From contig JAMYHX010000410.1 of assembly GCA_025529335.1 (NCBI GenBank), positions 1-39,256 of the forward strand: DNA of 39,256 nt. The letters are read 5' to 3'. The notes under the pieces are model-generated. The model made no database searches. It saw nothing but the letters and a program-made list of their open reading frames with translations, and was not told the DNA's origin. Positions 20,880-30,531 of the stretch are shown piece by piece; positions within the stretch are counted from its first letter, which is position 1; each line of letters starts with the position of its first letter. The position numbers and the translations under genes are program-made. Origin of the DNA: Rhizopus sp. PT2906 (taxonomy: Eukaryota > Mucoromycota > Mucoromycetes > Mucorales > Rhizopodaceae).

Positions 20880-23371
20880 TTATTGCTTTTCAGAATCTTC
20901 TTTGAGTGAAACAGTGCGATTAACAATAATCTTGCTTAATCCTTCTTTGACTTTGCCTGCGCGGATTAATTCTGCGTCTAACTCAGTATCTTTATCTAAA
21001 CAGAAATATCCTGTGCGTGTGAATTGCCAACGCATGCTTTCTTTATCTTTGCCTCCTGTCTTCTTGACCCAATCTGCAATGTGATCATAGATACCCACTT
21101 CGGCAATAGCCCCCTTTACGATGTCTAATGAGTGTTCATTGATATCATTTAAATAACCGCCCTCAGTACTATCAGGGTTATCATGCTTAAACAGTCTTTC
21201 GTAGATACGGAGTTCATCAATCTTGACGGGTGAGTTGTGTTCAGGTGACTCGGCAACCCAGTGAATATAGGTCTTGGGCTTCTTAAATTCGCCTTCGTTT
21301 TCATAAACACATTCTATTTCAGTAACTTTACCATCGGCATCCTTCTTATAACCAACACAGTGAATGGGTCGCTTGGCATATAACAAACCAACGGATTTAC
21401 CGGGTGCGAGACGGAAGTAACCCTTGACATCTTCTTCACGGAAATCGGAGCGGTCAATATAAACAACCTTGGCAAATGGAACCTTGTGTTCACCCATGGC
21501 AGGGTCTCTAGGCTTATTGGGAACAACTACTTCTTCAACAAAGTCATCAGGCAAGTTCTTCAACACGACTCGGACGGGATCTTGAATGGCCATCAAACGA
21601 GGCGCAGTTCGGTCAAGATATTCACGAACTTTGTTGTCAAAGCGTGCGATATCGATGGTGGTCAAACTGGTTGTGACACCCAACTCGAGCACAAAGTTAT
21701 TGATGGCTTCAGGAGGCACACCACGTCGGCGAATACCGACCAAGGTATAGAGTCTAGGATCATCCCAGTCACTGACATATCCATTAGTGACCATCTTCAA
21801 AATCTTTCGCTTAGACATGATAGTACCAGCGACGTTCAGACGACCGTATTCCCATTGGACAGGCTTATATACTTCGACAGCGTCCACTAACCAGTAGTAA
21901 CTTTCACGGGATTGTCTAAATTCGGTTGTACAGAGTGAGTGTGTAATGTTTTCAAATGAATCGACGAGACAGTGAGTGAAGTCATAAGTAGGGTAGATAC
22001 ACCATTTATCATGTGTGCGATAATGAGGAGTGTACATGACACGGTAAGCGATCAAATCCCAGAACTGAGGATTGCCATTTGTCAAGTCCATCTTCATACG
22101 AAGCGTGATTTCTCCTTCCTTGTAACGGCCTTCCTTCATCTTCATAAATTGATCCAGTGTTTCTTCTATAGGTCTCTCGCGATGTACACAAGCCCTACGT
22201 TCACCATGATCTTTACCTCCTCTGCAGGCATTGATTTCTTCAGGTGTACACTGACAAGTATAAGCCAATCCCTTCTTGATCAATCTCACAGCCAAGTCAA
22301 AGAGCTCTTGGAAGTAATCACTAGAATAAGTAATCTTGTAAGGTTCAAATCCGAGCCATCTCACGGTTTCCAAAATAGAAACAAAATATTTTTCTTCTTC
22401 TGCCTCGGGATTGGTGTCATCATAACGAAGATAGCAAATACCATTATGGGCTTTTGCGTAACCAAAGTTGACATTGATAGCCTTTGCATGACCAATATGG
22501 AGATAACCGTTTGGTTCAGGTGGGAAACGGGTAACCACCTTTCCTCCCGTTGTTTTCAAGTGTTCTTCCATTAATTCTGGTTTAATCTGTTTGTTGCCTC
22601 CGGGCTTGTGCAATTTTCCAAGTTCACCTTCAAAAAATATTTTACTCAAATCAGCCTTCTTTTCCTCTACTTTTTCAGTTTTTTTGGATTCAACAGCAGG
22701 TTTGGCTTCCTTCTTTTTCTTTTGGGGTGCGTCACGTTCATCCTTGGGTCCTAATAAAGCAAGGTACTGTGCTTCAACTTCGTCTTTGATCTTGCCTCCG
22801 TCAGCCCAACGAAGAGATTGAATGCGCCTGGCGTTAGCCAATGTAGGACCCAATGTCTTGTATCGATTGTTGACGATATTGTCCTTGTTGGCTTCAATGT
22901 ATTGACTAATGGCCTGTTTAATTTCCTCGGGAGTCACGACAACACCTGGATCACAAAAAGTCAATATTTGTCTATGTTGAATGGCTAAACTTACCAACAC
23001 CAGTCGCAGCATCAAATTCTTCTTCTTTAAAGCCTTCTTCACAAAACTTGATGGCAGCTAATAAACACGATGAGGTAATATGTCTTTCATATATAATGAT
23101 GATTGTTACCTTGAATTTGATCTGTTGTCTTCAAATCTCCGTTCATCACTTTACCAACAATAAAAGCAAGATGTGGCAGGGCGTCTTTGGTGACTGTAGA
23201 TGCCAAATTATATAAAAGGATGCCAGTATCCTTGTTACATCCTGATTCACGTACGCCAGCTTCATTAATAACTGCTTCCAAAGTAGGTGCTAATTTTTTG
23301 TTTTTAGCTGTATCTTTAGCCTTTTGTTCGGATAGACCGATTTTAACAAATATGGGAATAAGCTCTTCCAT
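20880..23371 (-). CDS. GLN4: glutaminyl-tRNA synthetase, cytosolic
   Basis: Three exons: 23110-23371, 22995-23057 and 20880-22945, giving 796 aa. It charges tRNA-Gln with glutamine in an ATP-dependent reaction. Residues ~1-180 form the eukaryotic N-terminal appended domain (tRNA_synt_1c R1/R2 type), with SEQKAKDTAKNKKL and the second helical bundle around residue 110. A Lys/Glu-rich hinge follows (~175-210). The class I catalytic core contains the HIGH motif in PPEPNGYLHIGHAKA (~250-264) and the KMSKS counterpart as MSKRK (~490). The C-terminal anticodon-binding beta barrels start around ~560. Length is close to yeast Gln4 (about 809 aa). The absence of a targeting presequence fits a cytosolic enzyme. 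It is divergent from the CdsA-like gene, with about 200 bp shared between the starts. Confidence 0.97.
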
Positions 23372-23578
23372 TTGATATACGTTGAAGAAAGGAACCCTAA
23401 AAAAAGGGGGGATATAAAGAAATAAAAAAAAAAAAATTGAGAGTCACTCTAAAACTCCGCTATATCTCAAAGAAAACTTGCCAAAAACTTGATGATACAT
23501 GAATGATATAAAAAAGCATACTGGATGTGATTCAAACAGAAAGCATTGATTCTTTCTATTTCTTCTTGTTTTTTTAAA

Positions 23579-24603
23579 ATGAGTGAACTCAAGAAAAGAC
23601 TTTACAGCAGCGTGTTGATGCTAAGCTGTGTATTTGCTTTACTGTATTTTAACCAAATTGATCTGTTACTGACTGCGGTTGAAGCCAAAGTGTTCCATGT
23701 AAGTGTAACAAAATATACTAAAATTCCTTTTTGAAAATATGAGTCAGGAGCTTCGCCGAGTCAGCTTGACTAATTCAAAGGCACAGGAAGAGAAAATTCA
23801 AGTGTATTCTGATTGGTAAATCTCTAAAATGGGATAATGCACATAAACTTATCCTTTTCATATAGGACGCTCTTTCTTGCTACAGTTTTGCTTTCTACTT
23901 TTTGTAACTTGTACGGTTTTATTGTCTATGTAGCATGTAAATACTTTGACATACAAAACGAACCGTGACTCATTCAATGTTAGGGTTCATGTTTTGGGTT
24001 ACGTTTATCTTGGATAAACAAGAGCATTTGAATGACAAACTATTACATGCATTTTGGTTACATACAGCCTTAATTTATATTGGACTCCAACCACTCTTCA
24101 TTCGATCCAATGTAACCCACGGACTCTTTTGGTTTTTATTTCCCTGTTGCCTTGTGTTTGTAAATGATACAGCAGCCTATGTCTGTGGTAGGTTGTTTGG
24201 TAGACACCATCTGCTTCGATTGAGCCCAAAAAAGACACTAGAAGGGTATCTAGGTGCTATCATTTTGACGGTTCTTTTTGGATATTGGGTATTATAATCA
24301 TATGAATAAAAAGACTTGCTAATATTTGCCTGAAATTAGTTTTCATCTTGCTTAGGACAAAAGAGTAGCCTGGTTGATAAAAAGCCTGATCATATCCAGT
24401 TTCATGGAATGATGCTTTCCTTATTTGCTTCAATAGCTGCACCATTTAGCGGTTTCTTAGCAAGCGCAATCAAGAGAGCTGGCGGCGTCAAAGACTTTGG
24501 ACACTGGATCCCGGGCCACGGGGGCCTTACTGATCGAGTCGATTGTCATCTTTTTATGGCTGCTTTTACTTACTTTTACTGCAAAGAGTATGTATATTTT
24601 TAA
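23579..24603 (+). CDS. CdsA-like phosphatidate cytidylyltransferase, unusually short
   Basis: Proposed exons: 23579-23698, 23748-23815, 23866-23936, 23984-24288 and 24340-24603, giving 275 aa with consistent phases. The family makes CDP-diacylglycerol from phosphatidic acid and CTP in the ER membrane. The CDS-family signature is intact as SAIKRAGGVKDFGHWIPGHG followed by GLTDRVD, and the upstream motif FVNDTAAYVCGRLFG plus LSPKKTLEGYLGA is present. Several hydrophobic segments fit a multi-pass membrane protein. It is much shorter than canonical fungal Cds1 (about 450 aa). The N-terminal cytosolic tail, most of the loop between the last two conserved blocks, and the C-terminal tail after FTYFYCKE are missing. 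The stop at 24601-24603 lies 58 bp from the convergent kelch gene. The fourth intron's acceptor was chosen to keep phase; a stronger-looking AG at 24354-24355 does not. It may be a compact paralogue, or catalytic with a reduced loop. Confidence 0.75.
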
Positions 24604-24661
24604 GCGTAATGAGGGGGATACGTTTTTATTATGATTGTATAAAAAATGGAAAAAAAAAAAT

Positions 24662-27600
24662 TTACAAATCATCCTCTTCATGCATTTGAACAGTCGTGTT
24701 CGGCTGATAAGAAGGAGCGTGGTAGTTTCTTTGGGTTAATGGGATATGAGAAGCAGAGCTAGCGTCTGTATCTTGTCTGGAGAACGTCGCAGGCTTGGGC
24801 GACATGAACGCATCATCTACCTTTTCTGTTCTTGGGTTCTCTGAAAAGTTGGAAGGAAATCGACTGTTCATATTCCTTGTTGATGAGTTATTGTTTTGGT
24901 TCATGTTGTTTAACTGTTTGACACGGTTTGCGTCGTCTAAAGATCGGAACACTTCATCATCAACGTAGTAAGCTTTGAATAACATTTCGAGCATCTGCAT
25001 TCGTTCTTCCACACGAGCAATACGTTGCGACTCGCTTTCATCGATCTGTGTGATATCAGTCATGCTGAATCGATGATGGACAGGATGGACCAGAGGGATA
25101 CCCGAATTGGTGATCTTGAACTTGGATTGAAGGCCACGAAGGAGAGAACGTTTCATCTCACCCACGCTCCATCGGTGAACAACGCCCCAAGGAGATCGAG
25201 GACGGAAACCAAAGAGCCAGGTCTGGATGGCGACTAAGAGACCAAAGATACCACCGACAAATCCAATAGCGTTCACAAGTGTGTATACCTTGACTTCCCT
25301 TTCGATGGTACGAACAAATTTACTCGGAATCACCGAGAGAATGCCCAGGTCGCCATGAGTCAGGTTGTAGACAGGATTGGGTGCCTCCGCACGGAAAATG
25401 GTATCGATTTCAGGAGTAGAATTGGTGATGGGTAAGAAACCGACGTAATTCCATCCCTTGGGTTGCAAGTATCGATGGTCGATAAGGGTGTAGGTCAATG
25501 AATTGTAAGTGAAAGGCTGGATTTCATAAACGTTCTCGGCCTGCAAGTCGTTCAATTCGGTCACTCTCCAGTTTTCGATGTCTGCAGGGTTCATGATAAC
25601 CTCATTAGGAAGGCCATAGACTACCAAGTTGGGATCCATCTTTTGAGGATAGACCGAGACGTGAATACGAGCGTGGGTAGCGGCTGGGTCACCAAAGAAG
25701 GTGAAGAGCAGTCTAGTTCCATTATTGTTTCCTGAAGTAGAGGTAAGCACAAAATCAGAGGATGGCTTGAACAGGTAGCAAGCGACAGCTCCTAAGGCGT
25801 CTGCAAACATAGGCTGGAAAATGCTCATGTCTAATGGTTGTATATATTGATTGCAACTGTATCCAGCATTAGTGCTACAGGCGACACCCAAGGCTCTGAT
25901 AGGGTCAGTTGCTGGACTGTAACTGGTTGGGAAACCGTCAAAACAGAATCGAACGTCTAAATAGAGTAAGTATACAAGGATATATTAGAGGTTTTCTTTG
26001 TTCTACCTGGAATTTCAACCGTCGCCGTAGCTTCTTCGATAGTTTGAGTTACATTCGGACTATCAATGGCTTGGCGAATAACAAAGGCCAAAAAGACAGC
26101 AAAGATGAACAACAAGATGATTTGGAAAATGATTCTTGTTGTTTCTGCCCAAAGAGGTTCACCGGTACTGATGTAAAATATGAGTATATAAAAAAGAAAA
26201 GGGGAAAATATACACATACCGCGGCTTCCAGATGTCTCTGTGTATACGTTTGATAAGCCATCTAACGTAGGACTGGAACTTCCAGAGTAAGAATAAAAGA
26301 ATGATCACGACGACGACACAAGCGACAGTGACGCCTGCGATCAAACCAGCAGAAACAGAAGATTCTGGGGCTGCCTGAGCTTGAAAGTTTTGGAGCCATG
26401 CACCTGAATCAATTTCCCAAACATTGATATCGTTTATATAGCTATTCAGAGCCTCGCCTTTATATTAAAAATAAAGGAGTAAAGAAAAAATTAGAATGTG
26501 TCATAAGACGAGCATGTTACTATAGTTACCAAATGCTACTGTAAGATGCTTTCCATCTAAAATTCCAGCTGATGCATAAGAACGCCTAGAAGGAGGAATA
26601 CCACTGACAGTAGGAAGAGACCAAGTCCAACTGGATGTATCCAAGATAGCTATGGCATTCAAATACATTCTATTTCTTTCCTGTTCTCCATTATCACCTA
26701 TAATAAAGAATATGTTGATATCACACATGATTTTCTTTTTCTTTTTTTACTTGCCTCCAAAAATAATGATTTTGTTGTCCGAAGCTATTTTTAAAATAAA
26801 AAATTGACAAAATAAGAATAATTATAAAGAAAATGATTACTATAACAACTTACTGACAACTGCATTATGGTTTGCTCTTACTGAAGGATAGCTAGAACCA
26901 GCAGGTTTTACTGGTTGCATACTCCATGCGTTTGTCTTTGTATTGTACACTGTTACTTGGTTCATTGGCACTAACTCCGTCTTACCCTGAGGATTAACGT
27001 AGATACCACCCAAGATGACAATTAGACCATTGCTATTATTGGAAACAGGTGTTAAAAATAAGTAGATTTTTTTAGTGTCAAAAATTTTACCTTAGGTATG
27101 ATGCTGTATGACCGTAACGTCTGATTGTGGAATCCTGCAAGAGTGTGAACTGGCCAGTGGTGATATCCAACTTGTATAGATCAGAAAATACACTGGTTCC
27201 ATTAGCAGCGCCGCCACCATAGATATAGATACTGTTCTGTCCATCATAAGTGGCTGAATGAAAATAACGGTTGCCTGGTAAAGTGGAATTTGTACCATTA
27301 TTTGGTGTATTGGATGGTGCAGCAGTCCAAGTTTGCGTGTCAAATGAATACGAATAATATGGGAGTGTCGATTGATTGTTGGCTGATTCTGTTAAACCAC
27401 CGAGGAGATAAAAATTATTATTGTTTGCCATTACTGCTTGAGCATAAACGACGCCAGGGGGTGTATTTTTTTGTGGTAGAGTATTCCAAGTAAATGATGT
27501 CGTTGTTTGAGTCAAGGAATAGAATGTATTTGTAAAACGAGACGTTGGACTTTCTCCACCAAATAATAAAAGACTTGAATTTCTTTGTGCTGTAGCCATA

Positions 27601-27704
27601 CCACCCTTAAAGGGTAGTTTACTCATAAACCCATCTGCGTCTCCAAAGAAATAAGCATAAGTATGAGTTATTAAAAGAAGACTCAGTAGTATTTCTAGCT
27701 TCAT
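24662..27704 (-). CDS. kelch-repeat membrane protein with three membrane spans
   Basis: Seven exons: 27091-27704, 26854-27032, 26755-26784, 26530-26697, 26220-26457, 26007-26167 and 24662-25956, giving 894 aa. The N terminus MKLEILLSLLLITHTYAYFF is a signal peptide. Residues ~25-345 form a kelch propeller, with repeated LLFGGE, LLGGLT, YIYGGG, VILGGIY and IIIFGG strands and Tyr/Trp spacers (NAWSMQP, SSWTWSLP). Membrane spans lie at ~366-388, ~421-443 and ~686-712. Between spans 2 and 3 is a ~240-residue domain with several cysteines (VACSTNAGYSCNQY) and N-glycosylation sequons, so it is probably also outside the cytosol. The ~180-residue tail is Asn/Ser-rich with a short coiled coil (ARVEERMQMLEMLFKAYY). 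Exon 3 is only 30 nt, and the following intron has a GC donor (GCAAGT at 26749-26754). I do not recognise a named family; a cell-surface or secretory-pathway receptor/adhesin is inference. Confidence 0.85.
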
Positions 27705-28387
27705 CTTCTATTGTGTGTCTTGTGAAAAAGAAAGAGAGAGAAAAAGAAAGAGAAAGAAAATGACAAAATATAAAAGGGGATATTTAATTAAAAAAAAATA
27801 ACTAAAGCCCATTTGTGTATCACAGGAAAAAAGTTCTCGACTTTTGATATTGTTCATCTCTATTTAATACTTTAGTCATCTATTAATGCATAACATAACT
27901 ATCAAGCGTTTGATTGTTCAAAAGGAAAGAAGAAAAAATTCATAACAATGGGACATTTTTAAAGTGGCTTTGTGTATCCTCAAAAGGAGAAAGAAAAAGA
28001 TGAGTAGAACAAGCACATTCCTCTTCTCTCTCTCTCTCTCTGTTTAAAGGGGATGCTTGAATAAAGATATTCAAATAAGCATCGCCAACTTTAATAAGCT
28101 CTATTTGAAAAAGATGTGCTTGTTACTACGACGTTTAAATATATAATAAAACAGACATAATAAATGTGCCACTGATTGTCATGTATCAAAGTATATAAAA
28201 AAGTGTACCTTTTATCATTCAATATCTGTATTAAACTATCATTTCTTGGCAAATAGAACAACTTACTCTGTGAAATCCGTATTACGGCATAATAACAAAT
28301 AGAATTACTGCCCGCTACCTGAATTGAGCTACGGTGTACCCAACATTTACCCCGCTTTCCTTTTCTTTCTCTTTTTTTCCTATACTC
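27705..28387. other. divergent promoter region
   Basis: About 680 bp between the kelch gene and the acidic unknown gene, which are transcribed away from each other. It contains AAAAGGGGATAT (27772-27783), AAAGGGGATG (28046-28055) and a TC-rich run (28024-28041). No coding frame is supported. Confidence 0.5.
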
Positions 28388-29106
28388 ATGACACACAAAG
28401 GCTTGCAATCAACAGTTGATTCAAATGAAGCGATAAAAGAGAGTATAACGGTTGAAAAGGAAGTGACAGTAACTGAATCCAACACAACTGAGAATGATCC
28501 AAATGTAGAAAGTACTATTGTTACTACTACTACTACTACTACTACTACGACTGAGTCATCACTAGCGATGACAAGAAATAGTAGTCAATCTTCTGATCAA
28601 ACAGTCATTGTATCCACTGATTCAATTCAGTCCCAACTGTCTCGATCCAATAGTCAAGATCCTATGTGGCGATCAAGAAGTGATCTTCGTATAATACAGA
28701 CTAGAGCTGAGCTTATTCGAAATGCTTACAACATGCAAAGAAGACATACCAACATGGCAGATACCCCACTTAATACAACCCCCGTAGCAAGTAAGATTCT
28801 TTTAATTTTTTTAAATAACTCCTTCACTAAACTATTTTTATCTTAGAGCATGACATGGACCTCCTCCAATCATCCTCTTCCTTCTTTTCTTCAGACCGCA
28901 GCAGCTTTCAATTATTACAACAACAAAGCTCACTTGGCAGCCTTTCTGCAGATCAAGAGTTAAGTGAGAATCCAGATCCTTGTGGCTTTTCAATAGATGC
29001 AAATCAATCTACAAAGACCTCAAATGAAGAAGAATTGGATGATACAGCCAATGAGGATGAAGAAGACTTTGATGAGCCAAATGTACCACTTTCTGCTTCA
29101 CTTTAA
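28388..29106 (+). CDS. unknown Ser/Thr-rich acidic protein
   Basis: Two exons, 28388-28790 and 28847-29106, joined by a GTAAGA...TTAG intron, giving 220 aa. I do not recognise the family. The N-terminal half is Ser/Thr/Glu-rich with a Thr10 run encoded by an ACT repeat. A central block that looks ordered and basic reads DPMWRSRSDLRIIQTRAEL and continues IRNAYNMQRRHTNMADTPLN. The RSNS/RSRS sequences are plausible basophilic-kinase or 14-3-3 sites. The C-terminal third is Ser- then Glu/Asp-rich (EEDFDEPNVPL). No signal peptide or membrane span is seen, so a soluble, largely disordered regulatory protein is possible. Intron phase agreement and continued low-stop frame support it being real. It converges on the LEA-like gene with 104 bp between stops. 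Confidence 0.65.
28523..28548. repeat. (ACT)n trinucleotide repeat in coding sequence
   Basis: Near-perfect ACT repeat encoding a poly-threonine run in the unknown gene 28388-29106; a likely length polymorphism. Confidence 0.85.
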
Positions 29107-29210
29107 GGGACAAAAAAATGTGATTTATTTATACATTATTAGAAGATTTCATTTTTATACAAAAGCATATAGAAATAAAGTAATAAGAAATACTCATTTA
29201 CATTGTTTTC

Positions 29211-30116
29211 TTAAGCAGTACGACCATGGGCAATGTTATCGCCCTTGACAGCTCTAGCTTCATTTCCTGTAAGCTTGCCAGCCATCTTCTCGAGGCCACC
29301 CTTGATCTTTTCACCAGCAGTGGGCTTACGGTCAATATCACTGGTGCTCGTAGGATGATCATCAGTATGATGACCAGGAGCAGAAGTACCAGTTGCCCCA
29401 GTACCAGAAGCAGCAGTAGGACCTCCAGAGACCATCGTATCATCACGTCCGCGACGTTCATCAATACCGCCCAAATTGCCTTGATGCCTTGAGTGGTGAG
29501 AAGCACCATGGTCACCAGCGAGGGCAGAACCTGTGTGGCCAGTGTGGCCAGTGTGACCTGTTTGACCTGTTTGACCTGCTTGGCTACCAAGACCAAGGCC
29601 TGTGCCTGTGCCTGTGCCTGTGCCTGTACCAGTACCAGTACCAGCACCAGTTTGACCTTGAGAACGAGATCCAGGTAAATCGCTTACATCAGATCTTTGT
29701 TCAGCTTCACCGAAACGACCACCTTCAGAACCACCACATCGGATGTTTTGAGTAGCAGTAACAGAAGGAATACCAGTGCCACCTGTGCGGTTGCCTTCAG
29801 AGGGATTGTACATGCCAGGAGCATTGTTATCATAGGATGTTTGGTCGACCTTTCTTGTGTCGGCAACAGGAGCGCCAGAGTAGTTCAAGGGATCATTACG
29901 TTCAGATGTGGTTCCTTGAGTACGAGTAGGAGCACTAGCATGTGTATAAGGGTCGTTCAGACCTGTAGCTGCAATGCCTTGATTTCCACTCAATTGATTG
30001 TTCAATCGGTCAGCACGGTCATGACGAGGGTTTGAGGGTTGCTCATTATTGTAAGGGTTGGTGTCATTGAAAGCGTTTGAATCTTGATTGTTATAAGTAT
30101 TGTTGTTGTAAGACAT
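29211..30116 (-). CDS. glycine-rich hydrophilic protein, LEA/CsbD-like tail
   Basis: Single exon, 301 aa, highly hydrophilic and low in aromatic residues except the Asn/Tyr-rich start (MSYNNNTYNNQDSNAFND). The middle holds tandem Gly-Thr dipeptides and TGQ/TGH triplet repeats, encoded by short DNA repeats. The C terminus has a compact charged helix-type segment (GEKIKGGLEKMAGKLTGNEA) resembling the end of fungal CsbD-like/LEA-like stress proteins, in which 'G.KIKG..E..AGK.TG' recurs. Such proteins are typically induced by desiccation, heat or entry into stationary phase and stay soluble when heated, but that is family knowledge. The upstream DNA has CRE-like and AGGGG elements consistent with stress control. 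It is divergent from the Ugo1-like gene (415 bp between starts). Confidence 0.8.
   Translation of the reverse strand: MSYNNNTYNNQDSNAFNDTNPYNNEQPSNPRHDRADRLNNQLSGNQGIAATGLNDPYTHASAPTRTQGTTSERNDPLNYSGAPVADTRKVDQTSYDNNAPGMYNPSEGNRTGGTGIPSVTATQNIRCGGSEGGRFGEAEQRSDVSDLPGSRSQGQTGAGTGTGTGTGTGTGTGLGLGSQAGQTGQTGHTGHTGHTGSALAGDHGASHHSRHQGNLGGIDERRGRDDTMVSGGPTAASGTGATGTSAPGHHTDDHPTSTSDIDRKPTAGEKIKGGLEKMAGKLTGNEARAVKGDNIAHGRTA
29533..29577. repeat. 9-bp tandem repeat in the LEA-like gene
   Basis: Five degenerate copies of a 9-bp unit (gtgtggcca / ctgtttgac type) encode the TGH/TGQ repeats on the minus strand. Confidence 0.75.
29597..29650. repeat. 6-bp tandem repeat in the LEA-like gene
   Basis: About nine copies of cctgtg/ccagta-type hexamers encode an alternating Gly-Thr run. 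The copies vary at synonymous positions, so the dipeptide is conserved although the DNA has drifted. Confidence 0.8.
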
Positions 30117-30531
30117 TTTGTATGATAATGAAGATCGACAGCACCTCTCTCTCTCAATATTTATATGTTTTTCAGCAGTTATGCAATGACTTAGGATCTA
30201 CGTCAGACTTCATGCAACTTTAAAGCTCACCATGACGTCCATTTTCAAAAAAGGGGAAAGCTTAAACTAATTTGGCTCATTTCTCGCATTATATGAACCT
30301 TTTAGCTTGATTGACTATTTGCATTATGTGAATCCATTAAGCTATTCCCACTTTCGTTAGAATAGACACTAAGGAACGTGCCAATCCTTTTTGCATTACC
30401 TTAAACTATTTCCTTATTTGAAATTTACTGGCAACGTCATCGCATCGTCGGAATCTTAAAAGCTCAAGAGTCCCCAATTGTGCAAAAATGAAAACATTTT
30501 GAGCAATGAGAGAAGAGAGGAAATAAAGTAA
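30117..30531. other. divergent promoter region with stress-type motifs
   Basis: 415 bp shared by the LEA-like (minus) and Ugo1-like (plus) genes. Nothing coding. It contains two TGACGT-type sites and an AGGGG box, listed separately. Confidence 0.5.
30199..30256. promoter_or_regulatory. candidate CRE-like and STRE-like elements
   Basis: TACGTCA at 30199-30205, TGACGTCC at 30233-30240 and AGGGG (STRE core) at 30252-30256 lie 83-140 bp upstream of the LEA-like start. These cores are the sites of ATF/CREB-type and Msn2/4-type factors in other fungi. A chance occurrence of each single core is possible; the cluster is more suggestive. Confidence 0.4.

Noticed and set aside
21972..22574. 200-codon plus-strand open frame
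   Set aside because: Antisense to the conserved GlnRS catalytic core, with no motif of its own.
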